NCBI GenBank assembly: GCA_021604825.1
Contig: BQJS01000134.1
Coordinates: 1-13,565, forward strand
Direction: 5' to 3'
Origin: Phycisphaerae bacterium
Lineage (GTDB): Bacteria; Planctomycetota; Phycisphaerae; UBA1845
DNA length: 13,565 nucleotides
Position numbers and translations under genes: made by a program. The notes beneath the pieces were generated by a model. It was not told the origin of the DNA, did not search any database, and worked only from the letters and a program-made list of their open reading frames with translations. Shown here piece after piece: positions 12,871 to 13,565 of this stretch. Positions within the stretch are counted from its first letter, which is position 1. Every line of letters starts with the position of its first letter.

Positions 12871-13565
12871 CTAACGCTTGGTGATATGGTCGGGGTATTT
12901 GCGGGCGTATTCGGCGATGTTGTCGGCATATTGCTGCATGACATTTTCGAGCAGTTCGGGTGATTCGTCGCCCGAGTCGGGATCAGTGAGCGGGCCCAAG
13001 AATTCGAGTCGGTACTTGAACCCGGGCGAACTGAGCGTGAATGCTTGCAGCACAGTGGCTTTGCAACGGATTGCGATGAGTAGTGGTCCCAATAGAAACT
13101 CGAGTTCATGACCGAAGAGTTTCACCGGGATGGTGCGCATTTTTTTGTCGGGAATTTTCGATACGTCGGATGAGCTACCCAGAATGAAGTTGTTTTTGAA
13201 CAATCGGTAGATCGGTCGCGGGAAGTGTCCAGTGTAAAGCATGGTGATCGGCGGATGTTCTGGATACTTATCCGCCCATTTGCTTTGCATGTACCGTCGA
13301 ATGTGGCCCTCTTTGGGGCTACGAACTCCCGAGACCCGATACCCCATAAACGACATGAGCATTCCGATGACGTGCCCTGATCCTATGTGCGACGTCATCG
13401 CGAACACGCCCTTTCCACGGTCCAGCGCCGCTTCGAGAACGTCGCGATTGACGATTTCAAAACACTCGGCCAACTTCTTTTCGGGGAGCAGGTCGAAGAT
13501 TAAGTAGAACACCTTGTCGCAGCGGGTACGCATGAAACTCTCGCACACCCATTTGCGGCGAATGC
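12871..13565 (-). CDS. LpxL/HtrB-like acyltransferase, 5' end outside the window (partial)
   Basis: A member of the lysophospholipid/lipid A acyltransferase superfamily, expected at the inner membrane and transferring acyl chains to a lipid or glycolipid. About 230 C-terminal residues are visible; the frame is open to the right edge, and the family is usually about 300 residues with the catalytic His near 130, so some 70 or more residues are missing. Numbering from the GTG at 13548, GKGVFAMTSHIGSGHVIG (45-62) corresponds to the catalytic block, but the usual H-x4-E/D reads H-x4-H (His54, His59). Later blocks resemble the family: ILGSSSDV at about 121-128 (where LpxL has a G-x-x-x-D-Q type motif), the VKLFGHELEFLLGPLLIAIR stretch and an EFLGPL strand near the end. 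The acceptor cannot be told from the sequence. Confidence 0.82.
   Translation of the reverse strand, partial: IRRKWVCESFMRTRCDKVFYLIFDLLPEKKLAECFEIVNRDVLEAALDRGKGVFAMTSHIGSGHVIGMLMSFMGYRVSGVRSPKEGHIRRYMQSKWADKYPEHPPITMLYTGHFPRPIYRLFKNNFILGSSSDVSKIPDKKMRTIPVKLFGHELEFLLGPLLIAIRCKATVLQAFTLSSPGFKYRLEFLGPLTDPDSGDESPELLENVMQQYADNIAEYARKYPDHITKR

Overview
The window looks like ordinary chromosomal sequence from a planctomycete-like, Gram-negative-type bacterium. The clues are a two-NfeD plus flotillin (FloA) gene cluster, a proline-rich membrane protein of a kind I associate with planctomycetes, REP-type palindrome pairs resembling those scattered through planctomycete and cyanobacterial genomes, a diverged LpxL-like acyltransferase, and moderately GC-rich DNA. 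The taxon is inferred from gene content; no rRNA or other marker is present. No tRNA, rRNA, CRISPR, prophage or intact transposon was seen.

Layout, left to right. (1) 2-1560, forward: the 3' part of an unrecognised beta-rich protein, translationally coupled to a Maf nucleotide pyrophosphatase. (2) 1561-1724: an intergenic spacer between convergent genes holding a REP-like inverted pair. (3) 1725-5813, reverse: full-length NfeD (signal peptide, ClpP-like protease, membrane and OB domains), a short NfeD, FloA and a proline-rich single-pass membrane protein. A second, different REP-like inverted pair lies between floA and the last gene. (4) 5814-6173: a 360-bp divergent promoter region. (5) 6174-7661, forward: an exported fusion of a dual-specificity-type phosphatase with an alpha/beta hydrolase. 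(6) 7680-9610, reverse: manA (mannose-6-phosphate isomerase), then a two-TM, coiled-coil, helical-repeat protein. (7) 9726-12698, forward: a stand-alone tRNA-binding-domain protein, a protein with a degenerate receiver domain and a long acidic tail, and a diguanylate cyclase whose N-terminal receiver is also degenerate. (8) 12871-13565, reverse and cut by the window edge: an LpxL/HtrB-like acyltransferase with an altered active-site motif.

How the genes may work together. The NfeD-NfeD-FloA block is a known type of membrane-organising module, with the proline-rich protein as a possible extra member. The two pseudo-receiver genes probably form a cyclic-di-GMP signalling pair that does not use phosphotransfer. 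The other genes are housekeeping or envelope functions without an obvious shared pathway. I see no defence or mobile system; the less ordinary items are the phosphatase-hydrolase fusion, the pseudo-receiver pair, the REP pairs and the H-x4-H acyltransferase.
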